NCBI GenBank assembly: GCA_947383095.1
Contig: CANDBZ010000003.1
Location: 1 to 44,192 of the forward strand
Direction of reading: 5' to 3'
Source of the DNA: an uncultured Clostridia bacterium
GTDB taxonomy: Bacteria > Bacillota > Clostridia > Christensenellales > CAG-917
Length of the DNA stretch: 44,192 nucleotides
Numbering within the stretch: position 1 is the first letter of the stretch; each line of letters opens with the position of its first letter. The position numbers were made by a program, and so were the translations under genes. The notes beneath the pieces were generated by a model. It was given only the letters and a program-made list of their open reading frames with translations, was not told the origin of the DNA and searched no databases. Below are positions 22,490 to 29,934 of the stretch, piece after piece.

Positions 22490-23998
22490 TTACGCTTCGT
22501 ATTGAAGCAGTTTATTAGTGGCATCGACGTAAGCCAGCAGCGACGCTTCGAGCACGTCCGTCGATATACCTTTGCCCGTTGTCTGCACGTCGCCGTCGGC
22601 AAGCTTGACGGTTGCCTCGCCGAGGGCGTCCTTTCCCTCCGACACAGAGTGCAGCTGATAATCTATCAGCTTGAAGCTCTGTCCCGTTATCGCGCTTATC
22701 GCTTTAAAGCCCGCGTCGATAGGACCGTCGCCGCTCATCTTGTCGGAGAGCGTTTTCCCCTCCGTTTGCAGGACGACGCTTGCTGACGCGCTGTTTTTGT
22801 AGGCGGAGACCTCATAGTCCTTAAGGGCGTATATGCGCTTGACGATACGCCTCGTATGCCCCGCAAGCAGGGCTTCTATGTCTGCGCGCGTGATTTCCTT
22901 TTTGCGGTCGGCAAGCTCCTTATATGCGGGGAACACGGCGTTTATCTGTTCTTCCGTGAGGCTGTAGCCCATTTCGTCGGCAAGCTGCGCGAAGGCGTGT
23001 TTGCCGCTGTGCTTGCCGAGCAGCAGCTCGTTTTGCGGCATGCCCACCGCTTCGGGATTTATTATCTCGTATGTCGCTTTGTCCTGCATTATCCCGTGCT
23101 GGTGTATGCCCGACTCGTGCACGAACGCGTTTTTGCCGACTATTGCTTTGTTTGGCGGCAGCTTGACGCCTATCACGCTAGATACGAGCCTTGAAGTGCG
23201 GTACAGCTTCTTTGAGTCGACATCCGTGTATGCGTCGAAGGCGTTCTCGCGGGTCTTCAATGCCATGACTATTTCTTCGAGAGCGGCGTTGCCCGCGCGC
23301 TCTCCTATGCCGTTTACGGTACATTCCACCTGCCGCGCTCCCGCCGCGACCCCTGCGAGCGAGTTTGCGACCGCCATGCCGAGGTCGTTGTGGCAGTGCA
23401 TGGACAGCACGACGTTTTCTATGCCGTCGACGTTGTTTATGATGCTATCGACCATGCGGTACGTCTCCTGCGGGGTGGCGTAACCCGTCGTATCGGGCAG
23501 GTTTATCGTGGTCGCGCCCGCAAGCACGGCGGTCTGCGTCGCTTTCGTCAGGAAGTCGATAGGAGTGCGCGAAGCGTCCTCGAAGCTGAATTGAACGTCG
23601 CCTGCAAGCGACCGCGCGTATCGCGTATACTCGTCGATTATTTCGAGGCAACGGTTTTGGTCTATATGAAGCTTGCGCTCGAGGTGAACGGGCGACGTGG
23701 CGATAAAAATGTGTATGCGGGGATGTGCCGCGCCTTTTATCGCGGCGTACGTTTTGTCTATGTCCTCTTTTTTGCAACGGCAAAGTCCCGCTACCGCGCT
23801 GTTTTTGCAAGCGGCGGCGATGGATTGCACGGCTTTAAACTCTCCTTCGCTTGCCGCGGGAAAGCCTGCTTCTATCACGTCTACGCCCAATGCCTCGAGC
23901 GCCTCGGCGATGTCAAGCTTCTCGCTTAAATGCATGCTGCATCCGGGGGACTGTTCTCCGTCGCGCAGAGTAGTGTCGAATATAAGTATCTTGTTCAT
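22490..23998 (-). CDS. leuA: 2-isopropylmalate synthase
   Basis: 502 residues from ATG 23998; the GTG two codons earlier is part of the GGGTGA ribosome site, so the ATG is preferred. The TIM-barrel catalytic domain has DTTLRDGEQSPG at 8-19 and the metal-binding SMHCHNDLG, then GERAGNAALEE. The C-terminal LeuA dimer (regulatory) domain, from about residue 370, has SASVVLQTEG and GDGPIDAGFKAI for leucine feedback. It condenses acetyl-CoA with 2-oxoisovalerate, the first step of leucine synthesis. leuC and leuD are absent here; the only companion is the degenerate LeuB-like gene. It is divergent from the amino-acid transporter. Confidence 0.97.
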   Translation of the reverse strand: MNKILIFDTTLRDGEQSPGCSMHLSEKLDIAEALEALGVDVIEAGFPAASEGEFKAVQSIAAACKNSAVAGLCRCKKEDIDKTYAAIKGAAHPRIHIFIATSPVHLERKLHIDQNRCLEIIDEYTRYARSLAGDVQFSFEDASRTPIDFLTKATQTAVLAGATTINLPDTTGYATPQETYRMVDSIINNVDGIENVVLSMHCHNDLGMAVANSLAGVAAGARQVECTVNGIGERAGNAALEEIVMALKTRENAFDAYTDVDSKKLYRTSRLVSSVIGVKLPPNKAIVGKNAFVHESGIHQHGIMQDKATYEIINPEAVGMPQNELLLGKHSGKHAFAQLADEMGYSLTEEQINAVFPAYKELADRKKEITRADIEALLAGHTRRIVKRIYALKDYEVSAYKNSASASVVLQTEGKTLSDKMSGDGPIDAGFKAISAITGQSFKLIDYQLHSVSEGKDALGEATVKLADGDVQTTGKGISTDVLEASLLAYVDATNKLLQYEA

Positions 23999-24038
23999 TT
24001 TCACCCGACCGTATATAATTTATAATTATTTATTCCCA

Positions 24039-24067
24039 ATAATAAAACAATATCGTATCCCCGTCAA
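24039..24067 (-). promoter_or_regulatory. Predicted promoter of leuA
   Basis: Minus strand TTGACG (24067-24062), 17 bases, TATTAT (24044-24039), about 41 bases before the ATG. There is no room for a T-box or leader-peptide attenuator. Confidence 0.7.
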
Positions 24068-24134
24068 ATCAAATTTGAAGAGGCTGTTTTGCGGCGGCAA
24101 AGCGTATGCGCTCTTTTAAGAGAGCAAAAATAAA

Positions 24135-24170
24135 TATTTATTCATATTTTTTTGCATATTTGAATAAATA
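24135..24170. repeat. 10-bp inverted repeat in the leuA / amino-acid transporter intergenic region
   Basis: TATTTATTCA (24135-24144) and TGAATAAATA (24161-24170) are exact reverse complements with a 16-base gap. The ~300-base spacer between the divergent genes is very A/T-rich; this dyad sits near its middle, upstream of both promoters. A regulator site is possible. Confidence 0.45.
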
Positions 24171-24221
24171 ATGTATAAAATTTGATAATTTAAAAGAAAA
24201 AATAATTTTTTTTGAAATTTT

Positions 24222-24262
24222 ATGCAAATTCGGTTGCATTTATTTTTTCAAAGTGTTAGTAT
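24222..24262 (+). promoter_or_regulatory. Promoter of the amino-acid ABC transporter with overlapping dyad
   Basis: TTGCAT at 24234-24239, 17 bases, TAGTAT at 24257-24262. The -35 box forms the right arm of ATGCAA-ATTCGG-TTGCAT (24222-24239), a perfect 6-bp dyad, so a protein bound there would compete with polymerase. The start codon at 24305 is 42 bases after the -10 box. Confidence 0.6.
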
Positions 24263-24304
24263 TGCAACACGACATCGAAATCATAAATATTGAGGAGAAT
24301 AATC

Positions 24305-25192
24305 ATGAAAAAAATCGTAAAGATCATCGTTTCCGTGCTGTGCGTCGCGACACTTGTCGGCGCGTGCGTCGCGCTCGCCGCATGCAATAATACGGGCAAC
24401 AGTTCAAAGAGAATAAATATGGTCAACGCGGAGCTTTCAAGCGAGCAGTACGCGTTCATTTTCAACAAGCAGAACGACGAGCTCAAGGCGCAGATAAACA
24501 CGCTGCTTGTCGAAAAAGCGACGGAGATCGAGGCTATAAAAAACAAGTACCTCGGCGCGACGGCAGAAGAACTGACGACGTTCGGCAAAACGTACAGTAC
24601 GGAGCCGACCAACTCCGACGGCGAATTCGTGGTTGCGACGAATTTGGCGTTCTCTCCCTTTGAATATAAAAACGGTAGCTATATCGCAGGCATAGACATG
24701 GAAATTGCGGAGCTGTTTGCACAGGAGTTGGGCAAGACGCTTGTTGTCGTTCATATTGATAATTTTGATTCGATTGTGCCTGCAGTCGGCGCGCCCAACT
24801 CGCAATACGATATCGGCATGGCGGCGTTCACCGTCTCTCCCGACCGCGCGGAGACCGTAAATTTTTCCGACACATATTACGACACGACTCAAGTCATTCT
24901 GACCAAAAACGGCAACACGGTCTTTGACTACTGCACGTCTGCGGACGAGGTCAAAGCGGTGCTCGCAGGCCTCGAAGGCGCGGCTGCGAAGTGCGGCGGT
25001 CAGACGGGCACTACGGGACAGCAATTTGTCATAGGAAACGAGTCTCTCGACTTCGATGGATACGAAAATCTCGACTTCGGCGGATATGATTCGCCGGCGC
25101 TCGCCGTCGAGGATATGCTCAACGGAAACATCAATTTCGTGATAGTCGATAAGGCGGTCGCAGTTTCATTGCTCAAGAGCTTCAACGCCTGA
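24305..25192 (+). CDS. Amino-acid ABC transporter solute-binding lipoprotein, apparently circularly permuted
   Basis: 295 residues; GAGGAG 7 bases before the ATG sets the start. Signal peptide with lipobox LAAC, lipid-anchored Cys27. In usual SBP_bac_3 proteins the fold starts right after the linker. Here residues 37-84 (INMVNAELSSEQYAFIF ... KNKYLG) match the usual C-terminal end of the family (crossover strand, YAFxxNK, terminal helix, KYFG). A linker (85-106) follows, and the normal domain start comes only at 107 (EFVVATNLAFSPFEY), continuing through GIDMEIAE, the ligand-binding Arg181 (FTVSPDRAETVNFSD) and TGTTGQQFV. The protein ends at VIVDKAVAVSLLKSFNA, just where the displaced segment would normally begin. 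Each part is present once, so this is permutation, not duplication. Partners are the permease and ATPase downstream. Confidence 0.85.
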   Translation: MKKIVKIIVSVLCVATLVGACVALAACNNTGNSSKRINMVNAELSSEQYAFIFNKQNDELKAQINTLLVEKATEIEAIKNKYLGATAEELTTFGKTYSTEPTNSDGEFVVATNLAFSPFEYKNGSYIAGIDMEIAELFAQELGKTLVVVHIDNFDSIVPAVGAPNSQYDIGMAAFTVSPDRAETVNFSDTYYDTTQVILTKNGNTVFDYCTSADEVKAVLAGLEGAAAKCGGQTGTTGQQFVIGNESLDFDGYENLDFGGYDSPALAVEDMLNGNINFVIVDKAVAVSLLKSFNA

Positions 25193-25202
25193 TAGGTGAA
25201 AG

Positions 25203-25907
25203 GTGGATATCTCTAAACAGTGGGAAGTGTTTGTCCGCACTTTTGTGACAAACGAAGGATATAAGGATGTATTGCTGGGTTTGAAAAACACAGCATACAT
25301 TGCTTTATTCGGCTTTTTGATCGGCATCGTCATAGGCATTGTCGTTGCCGTCATAAAGGTGAGCGGCAAGCAGAGCAAGTTCGCAAAGGCGCTGTCCCGC
25401 ATAGGCGACGTTTACGTCGGCTTTTTCAGGGGCACGCCTATAATAGTGCAACTGCTTTTGATCTATTACGTGCTGTTTCCGCTTATGGGCGTGACGGTCG
25501 ACAAGCTTGTCGTGGCGATAGTCACCTTCGGCATAAACAGCGGCGCGTACGTCAGCGAGATTATGCGCAGCGGCATACAGTCCGTGGACGTCGGGCAGCT
25601 GGAGGCGGGGCGCAGTCTCGGCATGTCGTATTCTACGACGATGATGCGCGTAGTTATTCCGCAGGCGGTCAAAAACAGTCTCCCGTCCCTCGGCAACGAG
25701 CTCATCGCGCTTGTGAAGGACACGTCGGTCGCGGGATTTATAGCGGTTTTCGACCTGACGCAGGCGTTTAAGCTTATCGGCTCTTCGTCGTACGCATACA
25801 TAATACCTTACGTAATGCTCGCGTTGTTCTATCTTGTGATAGTGCTTGCGCTGACCTTGATAATCAAACTGATCGAAAGGAGGTTGAGAAAGAGTGAGCG
25901 ACATTGA
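25203..25907 (+). CDS. Polar amino-acid ABC transporter permease (HisM/GlnP type)
   Basis: 234 residues, GTG start with AGGTGAAAGG just before it. Five or so membrane helices. The family features are normal: GLKNTAYIALFGF near the N-terminus, FFRGTPIIVQLLL, and the coupling EAA loop EAGRSLGMSYSTTMMRVVIPQAVKNSLPSLGNE, which docks to the ATPase. It forms the membrane channel, probably as a homodimer, for a polar amino acid delivered by the upstream lipoprotein. The gene is 10 bases after the binding-protein stop, and its end overlaps the ATPase start by 14 bases, so the three are co-translated. Confidence 0.95.
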   Translation: MDISKQWEVFVRTFVTNEGYKDVLLGLKNTAYIALFGFLIGIVIGIVVAVIKVSGKQSKFAKALSRIGDVYVGFFRGTPIIVQLLLIYYVLFPLMGVTVDKLVVAIVTFGINSGAYVSEIMRSGIQSVDVGQLEAGRSLGMSYSTTMMRVVIPQAVKNSLPSLGNELIALVKDTSVAGFIAVFDLTQAFKLIGSSSYAYIIPYVMLALFYLVIVLALTLIIKLIERRLRKSERH

Positions 25908-27078
25908 CTTGATCCAAGACGCAACCTCCGATATCGTCGCAGAGGAAGCCGAGGCGCAAAAGTCCGTCGCCGACGAGCAATCGGCGCAAACGGAGCCTGT
26001 TGCCGCGCCGCTTATCGAGGTGAAGCATCTTTCCAAGGAATTCGGCGATTTGCTTGTGCTCGACAACATATCCGCCAAGATCTACGAGGGAGAGCGCATT
26101 GTCGTCGTGGGGCCGTCCGGCGGCGGCAAATCCACGTTTTTGCGCTGCCTCAACTGCCTCGAGGACCCGACTGCCGGCAAGATATTCTTCGACGGCGTGG
26201 ATATTGCCGACCTCAAGGTGAATATCAACACTCATCGCCAGAAGATGGGCATGGTGTTTCAGCAGTTCAACCTCTTCAACAATATGACGGTCAAGCGCAA
26301 CATCACGCTTGCTCCCGTGCGCATAGGTATACAGAATATGCGCAAGGCGCAGCTTAAAAACCTGCTCGTGCCCGTTCACAATCTTATCTTTAAGCTGTTT
26401 GGCAGGGCGCAGAATAAAGCCGTCGAAAAGAGGATAGAAAAGCTGCAAAACAAGGTTAAAGAGCTAAAATCACAGCTTAAACCGCTTGTTGCGCAATGGC
26501 AGAGCACAAAAGGCACCAAGGAGATCGCGGGAAAATCCTATGTCGAATACGACGCGAAGCTTACCAAGAAAAAGCTTAAGCTCACCGACCGCATAGAAAA
26601 AACGGAGCGTAAAATCGTGCATACCGTTCCTATGCGTATGCTTGAGAAGCAGACGCTTGAAAACACTTCCGTCAAACTGATAAAGCTTGAAGCCGCCGCG
26701 CTTGCCGACAGGCTTCTGCAAAGGATAGGGCTTGCGGATAAGGCGGACGTATACCCGTCAACCTTGAGCGGCGGGCAAAAACAGCGCGTCGCGATCGCAA
26801 GGGCGCTTGCGATGCAACCCAAGGTGATTTTGTTTGACGAGCCGACTTCCGCGCTCGACCCCGAAATGGTCGGCGAGGTGCTGGATCTTATCAAGCAGGT
26901 AGCCGACGAGGGCATGACCATGGTGATAGTCACCCATGAAATGGCTTTTGCAAGGGAGGTCGGCACGCGCATATTTTTCATGGCGCAGGGCAAGATATTG
27001 GAGCAGAGCGCGCCGGACGATTTTTTCGACAGTCCTCAACATCCGCGCTTGCAGGAATTCCTTAAAAAAGTGCTGTGA
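25894..27078 (+). CDS. Amino-acid ABC transporter ATPase (GlnQ type) with a large helical-domain insertion
   Basis: 394 residues against ~240 for GlnQ. GTG start; AAAGGAGG lies 10 bases upstream inside the permease gene. An acidic, probably disordered N-terminal extension covers 1-39. The core is intact: Walker A GPSGGGKS (73-80), Q-loop VFQQF (121-125), signature LSGGQ (291-295), Walker B VILFDEP (311-317), H-loop H348. Between the Q-loop region and the signature lies an extra ~120-residue block (about 144-266), rich in Lys, Glu and Leu with heptad-like helices (KRIEKLQNKVKELKSQLKPL). Canonical sequence resumes at LADRLLQRIGLADKADVYPS. ATP hydrolysis should be normal; the insertion would project from the helical subdomain near the permease. 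Confidence 0.93.
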   Translation: MSDIDLIQDATSDIVAEEAEAQKSVADEQSAQTEPVAAPLIEVKHLSKEFGDLLVLDNISAKIYEGERIVVVGPSGGGKSTFLRCLNCLEDPTAGKIFFDGVDIADLKVNINTHRQKMGMVFQQFNLFNNMTVKRNITLAPVRIGIQNMRKAQLKNLLVPVHNLIFKLFGRAQNKAVEKRIEKLQNKVKELKSQLKPLVAQWQSTKGTKEIAGKSYVEYDAKLTKKKLKLTDRIEKTERKIVHTVPMRMLEKQTLENTSVKLIKLEAAALADRLLQRIGLADKADVYPSTLSGGQKQRVAIARALAMQPKVILFDEPTSALDPEMVGEVLDLIKQVADEGMTMVIVTHEMAFAREVGTRIFFMAQGKILEQSAPDDFFDSPQHPRLQEFLKKVL

Positions 27079-27105
27079 AGCCCGACTTCGCAATATTAAA
27101 AAGCG

Positions 27106-27135
27106 ACCCGCCCGTCAAGGCGGGTTTAATTTTTC
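27106..27135 (+). terminator. Terminator of the amino-acid transporter operon
   Basis: ACCCGCC/GGCGGGT 7-bp stem (27106-27112 and 27119-27125) with a 6-base loop, followed by TTAATTTTTC, 27 bases past the ATPase stop. Confidence 0.88.
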
Positions 27136-27164
27136 TTTACACGCTCAATTATAAGTGATATTAT
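27136..27164 (+). promoter_or_regulatory. Predicted promoter of holA and downstream genes
   Basis: TTTACA at 27136-27141, 17 bases, TATTAT at 27159-27164 (overlapping TATAAT at 27162-27167). holA starts about 30 bases later. The next three genes have no evident promoter of their own. Confidence 0.65.
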
Positions 27165-27194
27165 AATAAATACTGAAAATGGGAGAACTGTGTT

Positions 27195-28175
27195 TTGAAA
27201 TACGGCGAACTTGCAAAGCATTTAAACGACGCGGCTGCGGGACTGACCGATCTTGCGCCCCTTTATATTGTCTGGGGTGCGGACGATTATCTTCGCGCAA
27301 ATGCCGTGAGGTTGTTGTCCTCGCTTGTTGAGGAGGATTTTGCGACGTTCAATTTTTCGCGGTTTTCGGACGAAAACGCCGTTCAGGACGCTTTGGAGGT
27401 AGTCAATACCTATCCCGTTTTCGGTCAATACAGAGTCGTCGTGGTCAAGGCGAGTCAAAAGCTCGCGGACGCGGATAAGGAAAGCATAAAAAATTATCTG
27501 CAATCGCCGCTTTCCTCGTCCGTATTTGTGTTGGATTGCGAGGGCGACGCAGGCACGGGTCTTAAGCTGAAAGGCGCTCAAAGCGTGGATTGCTCCTTGC
27601 TCGAGGCGGGAGAGCTTGCAAATGAAATAAGGCTCATATGCAAACAGAGTCCGGAGCGGTCTATAGATACCGCCGCGGCGAACGAGCTCATAGAGAGGAC
27701 GGCGCGCTCTATGTCGCGTATCTCGAGCGAGCTTGTCAAGCTCAAGGCGTATTGCGAGGACTGCATAACCTATAAGGACGTGTGCGATATGGTCGCGCCC
27801 GATTTGGATTTTCGCATTTTCGAGCTTGCAGGCGCGGTCAGCGAAAAAAACGCGGACAGAGCCTTTAAGATACTCGACGCGTTTCGCGTGAGCGGCATAA
27901 GGTCGATGAGCATACTCAATCTGCTGTACGACAGATACCGCAAAATGCTGCACGCCGAGCTGCACAAGGGATTGAGCAACGACGAATTGGGCAAGCTTCT
28001 TGATATGAAGGGCGGCGCGGTGTATTATCTGCGCAAGGCTTCGTCGGGATATTCGCAGGTCAGGCTCAAGCGCAGCGTGGATTATCTTCACGGCTTGCAA
28101 TATGACGTTTTGAGAGGCAAACGCGCGGAAAACAGCGCTTTGCAGCAAGCCGTCATCGAGCTGCTATCGCTATAA
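27195..28175 (+). CDS. holA: DNA polymerase III subunit delta
   Basis: 326 residues from a TTG start with GGGAG 9 bases upstream. The family pattern is clear: LYIVWGADDYLRANAV near residues 23-38 (degenerate AAA+ Walker region), TYPVFGQYRVVVVKASQKL, SSSVFVLDCEG, then the C-terminal collar domain with FRIFELAGAVSEKNADRAFKILDAFR and LLYDRYRKML. Delta opens the sliding clamp as part of the clamp loader. The weak start codon fits a low-copy replication protein. A membrane protein gene follows after 13 bases. Confidence 0.93.
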   Translation: MKYGELAKHLNDAAAGLTDLAPLYIVWGADDYLRANAVRLLSSLVEEDFATFNFSRFSDENAVQDALEVVNTYPVFGQYRVVVVKASQKLADADKESIKNYLQSPLSSSVFVLDCEGDAGTGLKLKGAQSVDCSLLEAGELANEIRLICKQSPERSIDTAAANELIERTARSMSRISSELVKLKAYCEDCITYKDVCDMVAPDLDFRIFELAGAVSEKNADRAFKILDAFRVSGIRSMSILNLLYDRYRKMLHAELHKGLSNDELGKLLDMKGGAVYYLRKASSGYSQVRLKRSVDYLHGLQYDVLRGKRAENSALQQAVIELLSL

Positions 28176-28188
28176 AGGAAGGTGAAAT

Positions 28189-29064
28189 ATGACAGCAAAT
28201 AAGGTCAACAAAAAGTTTTTCGTCTGGATTTGGCTGGCGTTGGTTTTGGCGTGCTTTATGCGCAACGCGTTCAATATTTACGCGAGCGTAGTCGGAATAG
28301 AGGAGCCGAGCCGCATCGGGATCTTCATCGAGGTGATAAGGATCATATTTGCCTACGGCGCTATTCCCGCGGTGGTCACGTTCGTATGCGCGCTGGTGGT
28401 ATGGCAGATAGGCTTCTCGAGGTTTGTCAGATGCGTTTCGCGCAATGACTTTTGCTATATCGTCATGGCGTTTACGGCGGCGGTGCGCTTTTTGGTGGGC
28501 ATAATAGAGATCTTTTCCATCCTCGATCCGAACGTTTATGCTTTTACCTCTTCCGTGCTCGATTTCGTGTTGCTGACGGCGGCGATGCTCGTCATGTTCT
28601 TTTGCGTTTTGTGCAGGAATTATCATTTCAATCCCGTGGAAAAATATAACGCGTTCAAGCTGTGGTCGATCATATACATGGTCGTCGCGGGGTTGCTCGT
28701 CTTTGTGGAGAATATCGCGATCGCGCTTTTGTTTGACGGCAGCGCGTTAAGCAACGAGATATTGTCTCTTTTGAATTCGTTGGGATATTATTTTATGGCG
28801 AGCAAGGTGCAGTATGCCGCGAGCATTACGGCAATAGTCGCGTACGTCGCATATCTTATCGTAGTGATAGCGCTCGGCGAGGTTATGCGCAAGGAAGCGA
28901 ATAAATTCCGCAATCCGGAGACGCGCGGCGAGTATTTTGCCACGCATGACAACCGCGCGTACAATATGCGCACGGACGTCGACAGCACTTTCGCCGGCTA
29001 TGACAAGGGCGATACGCAGACGAAAAAAGAGGACGAACACGTCTTTGACGAATTCGATCTTTGA
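28189..29064 (+). CDS. Multi-pass membrane protein of unknown function
   Basis: 291 residues. AAGGAAGG precedes the ATG. About six hydrophobic segments are visible (near 10-35, 45-72, 88-110, 120-143, 155-180 and 208-232), followed by a charged cytoplasmic-looking tail (about 235-291) that ends in acidic and polar residues (DEHVFDEFDL). I do not recognise a family. It sits between holA and the c-di-AMP synthase gene cdaA, 15 bases before the latter. That is the neighbourhood where a CdaA partner such as the membrane-anchored CdaR would be expected, but this protein has no YbbR-like repeats. Confidence 0.75.
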   Translation: MTANKVNKKFFVWIWLALVLACFMRNAFNIYASVVGIEEPSRIGIFIEVIRIIFAYGAIPAVVTFVCALVVWQIGFSRFVRCVSRNDFCYIVMAFTAAVRFLVGIIEIFSILDPNVYAFTSSVLDFVLLTAAMLVMFFCVLCRNYHFNPVEKYNAFKLWSIIYMVVAGLLVFVENIAIALLFDGSALSNEILSLLNSLGYYFMASKVQYAASITAIVAYVAYLIVVIALGEVMRKEANKFRNPETRGEYFATHDNRAYNMRTDVDSTFAGYDKGDTQTKKEDEHVFDEFDL

Positions 29065-29079
29065 TAATTTGGAGGGAGT

Positions 29080-29934
29080 ATGACATACAATTTCGTCGAG
29101 TTTTTTACAAACCTCAACTATTATGCGATCATCGACGCCGTGATTTTTATTGCGGTGATGGCGGTCATGCTGTTGTTTTTCATCTACAAGCGCAACGTAA
29201 AGGTTTTGCTGCTTCTGCTCATAGGCGCGGTGCTTGACATCGTTATCAACGTGCTCGCCGAGGTCGCGGGCGGCGCTTCGCTGGAGATCGCGAGATACAT
29301 AACGCACTTTGTCGTCGTCTTCGATATAGTCGCGGCTTGCGTCGTCTATCAGAACGATTTGAAAAACATCTTCCAAAAGGTATCCAGCGCGCGAAACGTG
29401 GAGCTTCACAACAGCAACGACGAGCTGCGCGCGTCGACGTTGGAAATACTTACCGCCTGCCAGAATATGGCGAAGCAGGACGTTGGCGCAATCATCATCA
29501 TCGACTCCGTCGGCGATATACACGAAAACATACTCGATACCGGCACCCGTCTCGACGCGGTGCTGTCCGCGCCTTTGCTCGAGAGCATATTCAACACCAA
29601 AGCGCCGCTTCACGACGGGGCGGTGATAGTACGCGGCAACAGGATAATCGCGGCGGGCTGCTTCTTGACTCTGACGCAACGCAACGTAAATAAAGAGATG
29701 GGCACACGTCACCGCGCCGCTATAGGCGTCACGGAGGAGACGGACGTGCTTTCCATCGTCGTCAGCGAAGAGACGGGTATTATATCCGTTGTCAAGCACG
29801 GCGAGATAAAGAGATATATGACCATGGATAAGCTCAACGACGAGATAGAGCTCGCCTACGGCATTTCGCCCAACGTCGTTGCCAATCGCGAGCTTCAAAC
29901 CAAGAAGAAACACAAAAATCGGAGATTTTTATGA
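29080..29934 (+). CDS. cdaA: Membrane diadenylate cyclase CdaA (DacA)
   Basis: 284 residues. Three N-terminal membrane helices (about 14-34, 41-60, 72-92), a short linker helix, then the DAC domain with the catalytic DGA motif at D179-G180-A181 (LHDGAVIVRGNRIIAAGC) and the GTRHRAAIG motif (R210-H211-R212). It makes cyclic di-AMP from two ATP, controlling potassium and osmolyte balance and cell-wall stability. Usually the CdaA regulator gene cdaR and glmM follow; here the neighbours are an unknown membrane protein upstream and a DUF1015 gene, which overlaps the stop by 4 bases (ATGA). Confidence 0.96.
   Translation: MTYNFVEFFTNLNYYAIIDAVIFIAVMAVMLLFFIYKRNVKVLLLLLIGAVLDIVINVLAEVAGGASLEIARYITHFVVVFDIVAACVVYQNDLKNIFQKVSSARNVELHNSNDELRASTLEILTACQNMAKQDVGAIIIIDSVGDIHENILDTGTRLDAVLSAPLLESIFNTKAPLHDGAVIVRGNRIIAAGCFLTLTQRNVNKEMGTRHRAAIGVTEETDVLSIVVSEETGIISVVKHGEIKRYMTMDKLNDEIELAYGISPNVVANRELQTKKKHKNRRFL

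Noticed and set aside
24190..24230. CodY-box-like TTTTTTTTGAAATTT upstream of the amino-acid transporter
   Set aside because: At least four mismatches to AATTTTCWGAAAATT in an A/T-rich region; no better than chance.
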